Below are positions 42,743-50,444 of a stretch of 63,074 bases of DNA, in pieces. The stretch covers positions 1 through 63,074 of the forward strand of contig JAGUZU010000097.1 in NCBI GenBank assembly GCA_020060625.1, given 5' to 3'. Source of the DNA: Anaerolineales bacterium. GTDB taxonomy: Bacteria; Chloroflexota; Anaerolineae; Anaerolineales; Villigracilaceae. Below the pieces are notes generated by a model. That model saw only the letters and a list, made by a program, of their open reading frames with translations, was not told where the DNA came from and did not search any database. The translations under genes and the position numbers were made by a program. The stretch's first letter is position 1. Every line of letters starts with the position of its first letter.

Positions 42743-43999
42743 TCAGTTATCCGGCTTCCACTTCTTCATCGGCAGGACGAAATCATAGGGATAATCCGCG
42801 AGTTTCTCCATCACGCCATCCGGGCGCACCCAGAGCGTATCTTCGATGCGGAAGCCCATTCCCCTTTCGGGGTAGTACAGCCCCGGCTCGGATGTGACCA
42901 CCACGCCCGGCTTGAGCCTGTGATCGTCGCCGACGGTAAATCCGCTGAACGGGCGCTCGTGGATGTTCAACCCCACGCCGTGTCCCAAACTATGGACATA
43001 GCCTTCCACTGGCGCCTTCGTATTGAGCGGGGTCTGGTGTCCCTTCGATTCGAAATACTCGCACGTCATGCGTTGATAGTCCTTGAAAGGCACATTCAAA
43101 TCGAAGTTGTCCATCAAGGTATTGAATATTTCGCGGACCTGGTCATAAAGCACCTGGGCATCGGGAGCAGCATAGCCCAAACTCCACGTGCGGGTGAAAT
43201 CATAATAATACCCACCGCCTGCTTCGGCAGGATAAATGTCGAAGACGATGGTCTGCCCCAGCCGCATCAGGTCAGACGGATTTCCCGAAGAATGCGGCAC
43301 GCCCGCATCGCGCCCGATGGCGAAGATAAAGCCAGAGGGCAGTTCCGCGCCCTGCTCCGAAACCCACAGGCGGATTTTGGAATGCACGTCGCCAACCGTC
43401 AATGGCGAGCCATCCTCTTTCAACAAGACCTCGTCGGCGTTGACATCGCAGGAGGTGAGATATTCACGAACCTTATCCACCACTGTTGTCGTAATCCTCC
43501 CCATGTTGCGAATGCGCTCGATCTCAGCCTCGTCCTTCGTTTCCATTGCCCGCATGAAGATCGAATCCTCGCGCGATTCGCCAATGAATTCGATACCGGG
43601 CATTCGCTTTTGCAATTGTGAGATCATACCGAAAATCGAACCCAGATCATACGTCCCGTAAATGCCAACGCGCCCCGATGTGACGCCGCAATCCTTGAGC
43701 ATCATTTCCATGCGGATGGCAACCGCCAGCAGGGAGTCGCCGTCCGCCTGTTTAAGAAGCGCCTGCAAGTCGTATTTGCTGTAGGATGCCAATTTCAAAC
43801 CGCTCTTAGCGGCTTCATCGCGTTCCATGTCGTTATGAAAAAAGACGGGGTCATCATCGCGTTTTTTTATGATGGTTGCATGGCTGACGTGCCCGCCGCC
43901 CGTCAAATAGTACATCGGCGGGTTATGTTCGGCATTGCCAAACACGATCATCGCATCCATATTGCGGGCTAGCATAATGGTATCAAGGTCTGATTTCAT
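42743..43999 (-). CDS. M24-family Xaa-Pro aminopeptidase-like metallopeptidase
   Basis: The 418-residue protein has an N-terminal creatinase-like domain and a C-terminal pita-bread domain. Metal ligands are visible in DIYPAEAGGGYYYDFTRTW, LGHGVGLNIHERPF and TSEPGLYYPERGMGFRIEDTL. It likely removes N-terminal residues before Pro or acts as a dipeptidase. Its start overlaps the selA 3' end by 17 bp on the same strand. Confidence 0.85.
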   Translation of the reverse strand: MKSDLDTIMLARNMDAMIVFGNAEHNPPMYYLTGGGHVSHATIIKKRDDDPVFFHNDMERDEAAKSGLKLASYSKYDLQALLKQADGDSLLAVAIRMEMMLKDCGVTSGRVGIYGTYDLGSIFGMISQLQKRMPGIEFIGESREDSIFMRAMETKDEAEIERIRNMGRITTTVVDKVREYLTSCDVNADEVLLKEDGSPLTVGDVHSKIRLWVSEQGAELPSGFIFAIGRDAGVPHSSGNPSDLMRLGQTIVFDIYPAEAGGGYYYDFTRTWSLGYAAPDAQVLYDQVREIFNTLMDNFDLNVPFKDYQRMTCEYFESKGHQTPLNTKAPVEGYVHSLGHGVGLNIHERPFSGFTVGDDHRLKPGVVVTSEPGLYYPERGMGFRIEDTLWVRPDGVMEKLADYPYDFVLPMKKWKPDN

Positions 44000-45362
44000 T
44001 TGGTTTCCTTTTCAAAAGATTCTTCAAACCCACCAACAGCGCGCCTTCCTGTTCGGGCAGGACGGTGCGCGGGTCGAGCAACACCTTGTCGTTTTCAGTG
44101 CGCGCAATGATCGGCGGATTATTCTCCCGCAGCGCGCGCAGAAATTTCTGAGCCGATTTGACGCTCAATTCCAATAGAAAAGTTGGGATGGATTCACCGG
44201 GAAGCGAGCCGCCGCCCACCGTGGATTGACCTTCCGCCACATCGCCCTGCCCCAACTCGTCCCGCCACGCCTCCGCCCGACCTCGAACCTGTTTCAACGT
44301 AAGGGACATCATCTTCAAAATGGGGATTTCCCGCTCCGCCTCGTCCTTGAGGTAATGCGTCAGCGTCGCAGACAGCCCCGCGAGACAGGACTTATCCGCG
44401 CGGACGGCTCTCGCTAGCGGATGTTTCCTGATCTTATCGAGAAGAGTCTTTTTACCGATGATGATGCCCGCCTGCGGACCGCCAAGCAGTTTATCGCCCG
44501 AAAATAGAATCACGTCCACGCCTGCCTGCAAGGATTCCTGCACGGTCGGCTCGTGGGAAAAACCGTATTTGGCGGTGTCGTACAATGCGCCGGAACCGAG
44601 ATCATCCACGACGGGAACGCCAACCTGATGAGCCGCATTCACGACGTCTTTCAACTCAGGCTCTTCGGTAAAGCCGACGATCTTGAAGTTGGAACGATGC
44701 GCGCGCATGACGAGCGCGATCGGTTCTTCAAGAGCGGATTCATAATCCGATAGGCGTACCTTGTTGGTGGTACCAACCTCCACGAGTTTCGCGCCGGATT
44801 GTTTCATCACATCCGGCACGCGGAAGCCGCCGCCGATCTCGACAAGCTGTGAGCGGGCAATGACCACGCGCCTGCGGTTCGCCAGCGCGGATAACGTCAG
44901 CAGAACGGCGGAGGCGTTGTTATTGACGACAACCGCGGCTTCCGCGCCGGTCAATTTTTGCAGAAGGGCTTCGGCATGGATCAGCCGCGATCCGCGTTTG
45001 CCGGATTCCAGATCGAACTCGAGGTTGGAGTAGCCGCGCGAGACGGCATCCATAGCGTGAATGGCGGCGGCGCTGAGTGGGGCGCGTCCGAGATTGGTGT
45101 GGAGGATGACCCCGGTGGCGTTGATGACCGGGTGAAGAGTCGGCTTCGTCCATGTGGAGAGGGTGGATTCGGCTTGAGCGAGGATCAAGTCGATAGATGG
45201 CAGCCCAGCCAACATCCCGGATTTGAAGCGCGCGCGGATTTCATCCAATGTCTGGCGGAGCGCATCCAGAGTCAACGGTCTGCCGAAGCGCGCGATCAAA
45301 TGCGCGGCGGTTTCGGTTTTTAGAAGCTGCTCGACGGAGGGGAGGTTACGAAGGGTCGTCAT
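43983..45362 (-). CDS. selA: L-seryl-tRNA(Sec) selenium transferase
   Basis: The 459-residue PLP enzyme converts Ser-tRNA(Sec) to Sec-tRNA(Sec). The PLP Lys is in LFSGDKLLGGPQAG, with ATGVILHTNLGRAPLS and YSNLEFDLESGKRG also diagnostic. The frame is open for 76 more codons, but these run antisense-like through a neighbouring gene. The ATG at 45362 gives the normal length. The gene overlaps both neighbours by 17 bp. selB, selD and selC are not seen here. Confidence 0.92.
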   Translation of the reverse strand: MTTLRNLPSVEQLLKTETAAHLIARFGRPLTLDALRQTLDEIRARFKSGMLAGLPSIDLILAQAESTLSTWTKPTLHPVINATGVILHTNLGRAPLSAAAIHAMDAVSRGYSNLEFDLESGKRGSRLIHAEALLQKLTGAEAAVVVNNNASAVLLTLSALANRRRVVIARSQLVEIGGGFRVPDVMKQSGAKLVEVGTTNKVRLSDYESALEEPIALVMRAHRSNFKIVGFTEEPELKDVVNAAHQVGVPVVDDLGSGALYDTAKYGFSHEPTVQESLQAGVDVILFSGDKLLGGPQAGIIIGKKTLLDKIRKHPLARAVRADKSCLAGLSATLTHYLKDEAEREIPILKMMSLTLKQVRGRAEAWRDELGQGDVAEGQSTVGGGSLPGESIPTFLLELSVKSAQKFLRALRENNPPIIARTENDKVLLDPRTVLPEQEGALLVGLKNLLKRKPNEIRP

Positions 45363-45759
45363 CGTGGATGGTAGGCGGGCGGCGATTGGCTTTCTCGCGA
45401 ATGCGGATGAAGTATTCGGCGGCAATGAGACCGCCTGCAAGACCGAGAATGACGTAGAGTGTGACGAGGCGCCCGAGTTGAAGCCAGGCAAGCGTGGCGC
45501 CGTACACGCCGATCCAGGTCGCCTGACGGATGATGACGTTGGCTTCGACGGGCGGCTCGGTTGGGAAACGCCAGTGAAAATAATAAACAATGGGAAGCGC
45601 CGTGCCGGTGAGCGCCATGAGCAAGAGGGCGAAGAATCCCCAGCGCGACCAGACGAAGGGAAGCGTCATCGTGACGACGAAATACAAGCCGCCCCAGCCA
45701 ATCAGTACGAGGGCAAGCGCGGATAAGCCGAACGGTTTGAACTTGAGAGATTCGTCCAT
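45346..45759 (-). CDS. Four-helix membrane protein, unknown function
   Basis: The 137-residue protein has four predicted membrane segments (about residues 13-32, 40-60, 79-97 and 99-116) and a short charged C-terminal tail ending IHDDDPS. I do not recognise a family. Its 3' end overlaps the start of selA by 17 bp, so expression is probably coupled. Nothing links it to selenium metabolism. Confidence 0.65.
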   Translation of the reverse strand: MDESLKFKPFGLSALALVLIGWGGLYFVVTMTLPFVWSRWGFFALLLMALTGTALPIVYYFHWRFPTEPPVEANVIIRQATWIGVYGATLAWLQLGRLVTLYVILGLAGGLIAAEYFIRIREKANRRPPTIHDDDPS

Positions 45760-45772
45760 TGGGTGAATTATA

Positions 45773-45818
45773 CTTTGGTTGATAGTTGATGGTTGGTAGT
45801 TTTCAGTTGGTGGTTGCC
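45773..45818. repeat. TTGATGGTTGG simple repeat upstream of the nitroreductase
   Basis: Degenerate tandem units such as GTTGATAGTTGATGGTTGG and GTTGGTGGTTG fill the gap between two divergent genes. It is another member of the simple-repeat class seen at gene boundaries in this window. Confidence 0.5.
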
Positions 45819-45832
45819 AGATGGAGGTTTGT

Positions 45833-46348
45833 ATGAATGTTTCTGATGCGATTCGATTGAAGAGAGCGGTGCGGAAGTTTCAGGATAAGCCATTACCCGA
45901 TGATGTGGTTCATGCGATTCTAAACGCGGGGCGACGGTCGCAATCGTCGAAGAATGTACAGGCGTGGCAGTTCATTGCCATTCGAGATAAGTCCATTTTG
46001 AGGGAACTTTCCACCTGCGGGGAATGGGCGGGACATCTCGCTGGCGCGGCGATGGGCGTTGCGATTCTCACGCCCGAACCTACCGCAAAATTCCAAACGA
46101 TGTTCGATGCGGGGCAGGCGGCGGCGTTCATGCAGCTGGCGGCATGGGAGTTGGGAGTCGGCTCCGTGCCCGCTTCGATCTATGAGCCTGAGAAGGCGCG
46201 CGGGATTTTAGGTTTTCCCGCCGAGTGGCATTTGCGCATTGCGCTCTCGTTTGGATATCCGCTGGAGGAAGCGAAGTTATCCGCGCCGCCGAAGAAGGGC
46301 GGACGAGTCGCTTTCGAGGATGTGGCGCATTGGGATAGATGGGTATAG
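45833..46348 (+). CDS. Nitroreductase-family FMN oxidoreductase
   Basis: The 171-residue protein has the nitroreductase start RLKRAVRKFQDKPLPDDVV, FMN contact GRRSQSSKNVQAWQF and the later AAFMQLAAWELGVGS. Substrate unknown. GGAGG lies 5 bp before the ATG at 45833. The C-terminal FEDVAHWDRW is duplicated as a remnant at 46776-46825. Confidence 0.88.
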   Translation: MNVSDAIRLKRAVRKFQDKPLPDDVVHAILNAGRRSQSSKNVQAWQFIAIRDKSILRELSTCGEWAGHLAGAAMGVAILTPEPTAKFQTMFDAGQAAAFMQLAAWELGVGSVPASIYEPEKARGILGFPAEWHLRIALSFGYPLEEAKLSAPPKKGGRVAFEDVAHWDRWV

Positions 46349-46419
46349 TACCTTTGCAGGATGTACTTGAGCATGGGCGGGTCTATAATCCATGAAAATC
46401 ATCTTGACGGAGGCTAGGC

Positions 46420-46680
46420 ATGTCAACGTTGGAAATGCAAGAGATCGCGGCGCTTAAACAGCACATCTTCAAACTGGAAGCGCAGATGGACCAACTCTAT
46501 CGTCATTTAAACCTCACCTTTGTGGAGCGAGCAGAACCGGGTGACGACCCGCGTATCATCGAGGCGCTGCGGAAAAACAACCTCCTCGAAGCCATCAAGG
46601 TGTACCGCGAGATCAGCGGAGTGGGAATGGAAGCAGCCAGGGCAGCCATAGACGAGATTCGCGCGCGGCGGGGAATTTAG
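46420..46680 (+). CDS. Ribosomal L7/L12 C-terminal-domain-like small protein
   Basis: The 86-residue protein has an N-terminal coiled-coil-like helix (ALKQHIFKLEAQMDQLYRHL). Its C-terminal half, IIEALRKNNLLEAIKVYREI followed by SGVGMEAARAAIDEI, resembles the helical part of the L7/L12 C-terminal domain. It is too short and lacks the L7/L12 N-terminal dimerisation domain, so it is not the ribosomal stalk protein. Such stand-alone domains may bind translation factors, but the role is unknown. It lies between the nitroreductase gene and a remnant of its 3' end. Confidence 0.65.
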   Translation: MSTLEMQEIAALKQHIFKLEAQMDQLYRHLNLTFVERAEPGDDPRIIEALRKNNLLEAIKVYREISGVGMEAARAAIDEIRARRGI

Positions 46681-46873
46681 ACCTCGTTCAGTAGAGCATT
46701 TCCAAGTCAGTCCAGCAGATTCGCTGGGCTGTTTTGTTTCAACAAGAATCGCGCAAATACAGTTTGCACATCAAGGACGCACGGGCTGCGCTGGAGGATG
46801 TGGCGCATTGGGATAGGTGGCGATGTGACTTTTATCAATGTGCATCTATCTGTATTAATGGTTTAATCCCCGC
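46681..46873. other. Intergenic region with nitroreductase 3'-end remnant
   Basis: This 193-bp gap has no intact gene. At 46776-46825 it encodes RAALEDVAHWDRW in one frame, matching the nitroreductase C-terminus; the 27 bp GAGGATGTGGCGCATTGGGA and onward are almost identical. The remnant has no stop in the matching place and no upstream body, so it is a gene fragment. Confidence 0.65.
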
Positions 46874-48943
46874 ATGGACACCTCCCTCACCCCCTTCTTC
46901 AACCCAAAAGGCGTCGTCGTCGTCGGCGCATCCACCTCGCCGGAAAAACTCGGCTACGGCGTGGCGCGCAACCTGATTCAAAGCGGATACAAAGGCGCGA
47001 TTCATTTCGCGGCGCAAAAAAGCGGGGAACTATTCGAAAGAAAAATCCACACCAGCCTGCAAGACGTTCCCGACCCCGTTGACCTTGCGATTCTCATCGT
47101 CCCAACGCAAGCCACGCCTCAAGCCATTGAAGATTGCGGCAAGCGCGGCATCAAAGCGGCGGTGATCGTCTCGGCAGGGTTTCGCGAAGTCGGCGAAGAG
47201 GGAGCGGCGCTCGAACAGCATTGCGTGGAGATTGCGCAAACGTACAACGTGCGTTTGCTCGGACCCAACTGCATCGGCACAATAGACACGCATCTCCCGC
47301 TCGACACCACTTTCCTCCAACCGCCCATGCCAACACAAGGCGGCATCGGCTTCATCTCGCATTCCGGCGCGTTCGCCGCCGCCATCGTGGACTGGGCGCG
47401 CGGTCAGGGTTTCGGCTTCTCGCGCATCGTCAGCCTCGGCAACCAAGCCGACGTCAACGAGACCGACATGCTGCCAATGCTCACGGACGACGACGCAACC
47501 AAAGTCATCGTCATATACATGGAAAGCATCTCGAACGGCAGGCGCTTCGTTCAAACTGCAAGCGACGTCGCCAAACGCAAACCTGTCATTGCGTTGAAAG
47601 TCGGACGCTTCGAAGCCGGGCAAAAAGCCGCCGCCTCCCACACGGGCGCGCTCGCCGCATCCGATACCGCCTTCGACGCCGCCTTCGAAAAAGCAGGCGT
47701 GCTCCGCGCCGAAACCGCCGAGCAAATGTTCGACTGGGCGCGGGCGTTGGAGACCTGTCCCCTGCCGAAGGGAAACCGCATTGGGATTTTGACCAACGCA
47801 GGCGGACCCGGCGTCATCGCCGCCGACTCACTCGAACATCACGGCTTGGTCCTTGCCCAATTGAGCGAATCCACGCTGGAGGCTTTATCTGCCATTCTCC
47901 CGCCCGCGGCAAACACCCACAACCCGGTGGATATGCTCGCTTCGGCATCGCCCGAAGTCTACGCCGAATGCCTGGACATCCTGCTGCAAGACCAAAACGT
48001 GGACGGCGTCATGATCATCCTCCCTCCCCCGCCGATGTTCAAAGCGGAAGTGGTTGCAAAAAAATCAGTGGAAGTAATCAACAAGTTCGATAAGCCCGTT
48101 GTCATTGCATTGATGGGTTCGACCCTCATCGAGAATGCGGGGAATGAGTTCCGGGATGCAAGAGTGCCAACATACCCGTTTCCAGAACGGGCGGCATCCG
48201 CGCTGGCGGTGTTGGCAAGGAGGGCGAAGTTCATCGCCGACGATGGACGACAGACGATGGACAATGGTTTTATGGTCAGTCGTCCATCGTCCGGCGTCAG
48301 TTTATCAATGGATGATCTGATGCAAACCTACGACATTCCAACCGCGCCGATCAAACTGGCGCGTGATGAAAATGAAGCCGTCCAAATGGCAAACGAATTC
48401 GGCTACCCTGTGGTGATGAAGATCGCGTCGCCCGATATTCTGCATAAATCGGACGCGGGCGGAGTAATGCTAAACATCAAGGATGCCAAGTCCCTTCAAT
48501 CTGGCTACGCGCAGATGATCAAACAAGTTAAATCCGCAGAGCCGGATGCAAAGATCGAAGGCGTACACATCCAACGACAGATTCCCGAAGGGCAGGAGGT
48601 CATCATCGGCATGGCGCGCGACCCGCAATTTGGGGCGTTGATGATGTTCGGCTCGGGCGGCGTCGAGGTGGAGGGGCTCAAGGATGTGGCATTCTGCCTG
48701 GGTCCATTGAACCAGGCTGAGGCGGAGGGAATGATGCGTAAAACGTGGGCTGGGAGAAAACTCAAAGGCTTTCGCAACATCCCGCCTGTAGATGAGGAAG
48801 CGGTCAGGGATGTCCTCATCAAATTATCGCGCCTTGCCGCAGAGCATGAAGAGATCGAAGAGATCGAGATCAACCCGTTGCGCGTGCTGACAAGGGGCGC
48901 AGTGGCGGTGGACGTTAGAATGAAGCGTGTTGCAATGCCGTAA
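46874..48943 (+). CDS. ADP-forming acyl-CoA (acetyl-CoA) synthetase, fused alpha-beta
   Basis: The 689-residue protein joins a CoA-binding and ligase part (residues 1-450), with the phospho-His loop GFISHSGAFAAAIVDW, to an ATP-grasp domain (about 475-689) with VMKIASPDILHKSDAGGV. It converts acyl-CoA, ADP and phosphate to acid and ATP. Together with KorDABC it could yield ATP from 2-oxoacids. The linker at residues 454-475 is encoded by an inverted GGACGATGG-type repeat. Acetate versus other acids is not resolved. Confidence 0.9.
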   Translation: MDTSLTPFFNPKGVVVVGASTSPEKLGYGVARNLIQSGYKGAIHFAAQKSGELFERKIHTSLQDVPDPVDLAILIVPTQATPQAIEDCGKRGIKAAVIVSAGFREVGEEGAALEQHCVEIAQTYNVRLLGPNCIGTIDTHLPLDTTFLQPPMPTQGGIGFISHSGAFAAAIVDWARGQGFGFSRIVSLGNQADVNETDMLPMLTDDDATKVIVIYMESISNGRRFVQTASDVAKRKPVIALKVGRFEAGQKAAASHTGALAASDTAFDAAFEKAGVLRAETAEQMFDWARALETCPLPKGNRIGILTNAGGPGVIAADSLEHHGLVLAQLSESTLEALSAILPPAANTHNPVDMLASASPEVYAECLDILLQDQNVDGVMIILPPPPMFKAEVVAKKSVEVINKFDKPVVIALMGSTLIENAGNEFRDARVPTYPFPERAASALAVLARRAKFIADDGRQTMDNGFMVSRPSSGVSLSMDDLMQTYDIPTAPIKLARDENEAVQMANEFGYPVVMKIASPDILHKSDAGGVMLNIKDAKSLQSGYAQMIKQVKSAEPDAKIEGVHIQRQIPEGQEVIIGMARDPQFGALMMFGSGGVEVEGLKDVAFCLGPLNQAEAEGMMRKTWAGRKLKGFRNIPPVDEEAVRDVLIKLSRLAAEHEEIEEIEINPLRVLTRGAVAVDVRMKRVAMP
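48235..48296. repeat. In-frame inverted repeat in the acyl-CoA synthetase linker
   Basis: CGCCGACGATGGACGAC (48235-48251) pairs with GTCGTCCATCGTCCGGCG (48279-48296) with one bulged base. It encodes about 21 residues, ADDGRQTMDNGFMVSRPSSG, exactly between the two catalytic halves, where an insertion should be tolerated. Confidence 0.8.
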
Positions 48944-48977
48944 AAAATATCGTATAGTGTTCTAAAAGGAGTGAGCC

Positions 48978-49193
48978 ATGGCAGAGAGCGTTTATAAAGT
49001 AATCGAACTGGTTGGCACCAGCACGGAATCATGGGAAAAAGCGGCGGCGGCGGCAGTGGAGCGGGCGGCGGAATCCCTGCGCGAACTGCGCGTTGCGGAA
49101 GTTGCCGAACTGGACGTGGTCATTGAAAACGGCAAGGTGACGACCTACCGCGCCAAGGTGAAGGTTTCGTTCAAGTACGAGAGCGGCGGGTAG
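48978..49193 (+). CDS. Dodecin
   Basis: The 71-residue protein matches dodecin: YKVIELVGTSTESWEKAAA, a flavin-stacking W19, and the C-terminal YRAKVKVSFKYE strand. Dodecins form hollow dodecamers that store and buffer flavins. An AAAAGGAG site precedes the ATG. It is a stand-alone gene behind the acyl-CoA synthetase. Confidence 0.92.
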   Translation: MAESVYKVIELVGTSTESWEKAAAAAVERAAESLRELRVAEVAELDVVIENGKVTTYRAKVKVSFKYESGG

Positions 49194-49304
49194 CTTTTAC
49201 GATAAGGGGAAGTTTATATCGTCATCCAACCACTCGAAAGAGGGGGCGTGTTGTGGTTATTTTCCGAATGGTCATGATCGCAGTCGTTTGATAGAATTCC
49301 GCGC

Positions 49305-50138
49305 ATGACTCGACTCGAAAATTTCATTTCACAATTTGCAGGCAAGACCGTTTCGACTGCCGTTTACGATCTTCAAACGGGCGATGAAATTCTCATCGGC
49401 GCCGATGTGACGATGCACCCAGCCAGCACAATGAAGGTGCCGGTGATGATGGAAATGTTCCGCCAGGCGGAAGCGGGCCTGCTTTCGCTGGATGAGCGGC
49501 TGACGATCTTCAATTCATTCAAAAGTATTGTGGATGGCAGTGAGTTTTCATTGGAAGAAGCCGACGACTCGGACAAAATTTTATACGCCCGCATCGGCGA
49601 AAGCGAAACCATCCGCAAGTTGAACCGCTTGATGATCATCCGCTCGTCGAACCTTGCCGCGAATTTGCTGATGGAACGAGTCGGCACCTCGCGCGTGGAT
49701 GCCTTCATCAAAGAACTCGGCATCGCAGATATGACAGTCATTCGCGGGCTGGAGGACAAAAAGGCGTATCGTTTGAATATGAACAACTCCGCCAGCGCGC
49801 GCAGTTCCACGCACATGCTGCGCCTCATTGTGGAGGGAAAAGTCGTCTCAAAGGAAGCCTGTGATGAAATGATCCGGGTCATGCTTGGACAGGAATTCAA
49901 CGAGAGCATCCCCGCGCTTCTGCCTGCTGACGTAAAAGTGGCGCACAAAACCGGCTGGTCTAGCGATTTTTTCCACGACATTGGCATTGTCTTTCCGCCC
50001 AGGCGCAAGCCGTATGTCATCTCGTTGTTTACACAGGGTTTCCCCGAAAACGATGAAAGTCAGGCGCATGATTGCATGGCTCAAATTTCAAAGATGATTT
50101 ACGAAGGGCTAACCAAAGAGGGATTGGGATTCGTGTAA
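49305..50138 (+). CDS. Class A beta-lactamase-fold serine hydrolase without signal peptide
   Basis: The 277-residue protein has the penicillin-recognising motifs STMK (catalytic Ser near residue 41), SSN (SDN equivalent) and KTG. The class A Glu of the omega loop (ExxLN) is not found. No signal peptide is visible. It may be a cytoplasmic hydrolase or peptidase of the family, not a true beta-lactamase. A start further upstream that adds a signal is not available in frame. Confidence 0.82.
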   Translation: MTRLENFISQFAGKTVSTAVYDLQTGDEILIGADVTMHPASTMKVPVMMEMFRQAEAGLLSLDERLTIFNSFKSIVDGSEFSLEEADDSDKILYARIGESETIRKLNRLMIIRSSNLAANLLMERVGTSRVDAFIKELGIADMTVIRGLEDKKAYRLNMNNSASARSSTHMLRLIVEGKVVSKEACDEMIRVMLGQEFNESIPALLPADVKVAHKTGWSSDFFHDIGIVFPPRRKPYVISLFTQGFPENDESQAHDCMAQISKMIYEGLTKEGLGFV

Positions 50139-50198
50139 GCGTCATTTCAATGCGGGAAGCAGGAACGAGGTCGGCATGAGCGTGGAGGTCATTCAATA

Positions 50199-50444
50199 AT
50201 GGAACGAATCATCATCGATGTCATCGGCTGGGCTGGCACGATTCTGTATCTCATCGCGTATGGATTGGTCTCTGCAAAAAAGGTTGAAAGCGATTCGTGG
50301 ACGTATCAGGGCATGAACTTCGCCGCAGGGACGATGCTCATCATCAATACGCTGTATTTGGAGGCGTATCCATCGGTTGGATTGAACATCGCCTGGGTGG
50401 GAATTGCAGTGTTGACGCTGGGAAGAAAGATATTACAAAAGTGA
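50199..50444 (+). CDS. CBU_0592-like small membrane protein
   Basis: The 81-residue protein has three short hydrophobic segments and the pattern GWAGTILYLIAYGLVSAKK ... WTYQGMNFAAGTMLIINT ... GLNIAWVGIAVL that I associate with the CBU_0592 family. Function unknown. Its 3' end overlaps the convergent D-cysteine desulfhydrase-like gene by 12 bp. Confidence 0.7.
   Translation: MERIIIDVIGWAGTILYLIAYGLVSAKKVESDSWTYQGMNFAAGTMLIINTLYLEAYPSVGLNIAWVGIAVLTLGRKILQK

Noticed and set aside
45363-45590. 76-codon extension of selA
   Set aside because: It is Ser/Pro/Arg-rich, runs through the adjacent membrane protein gene in another frame, and makes SelA longer than normal.
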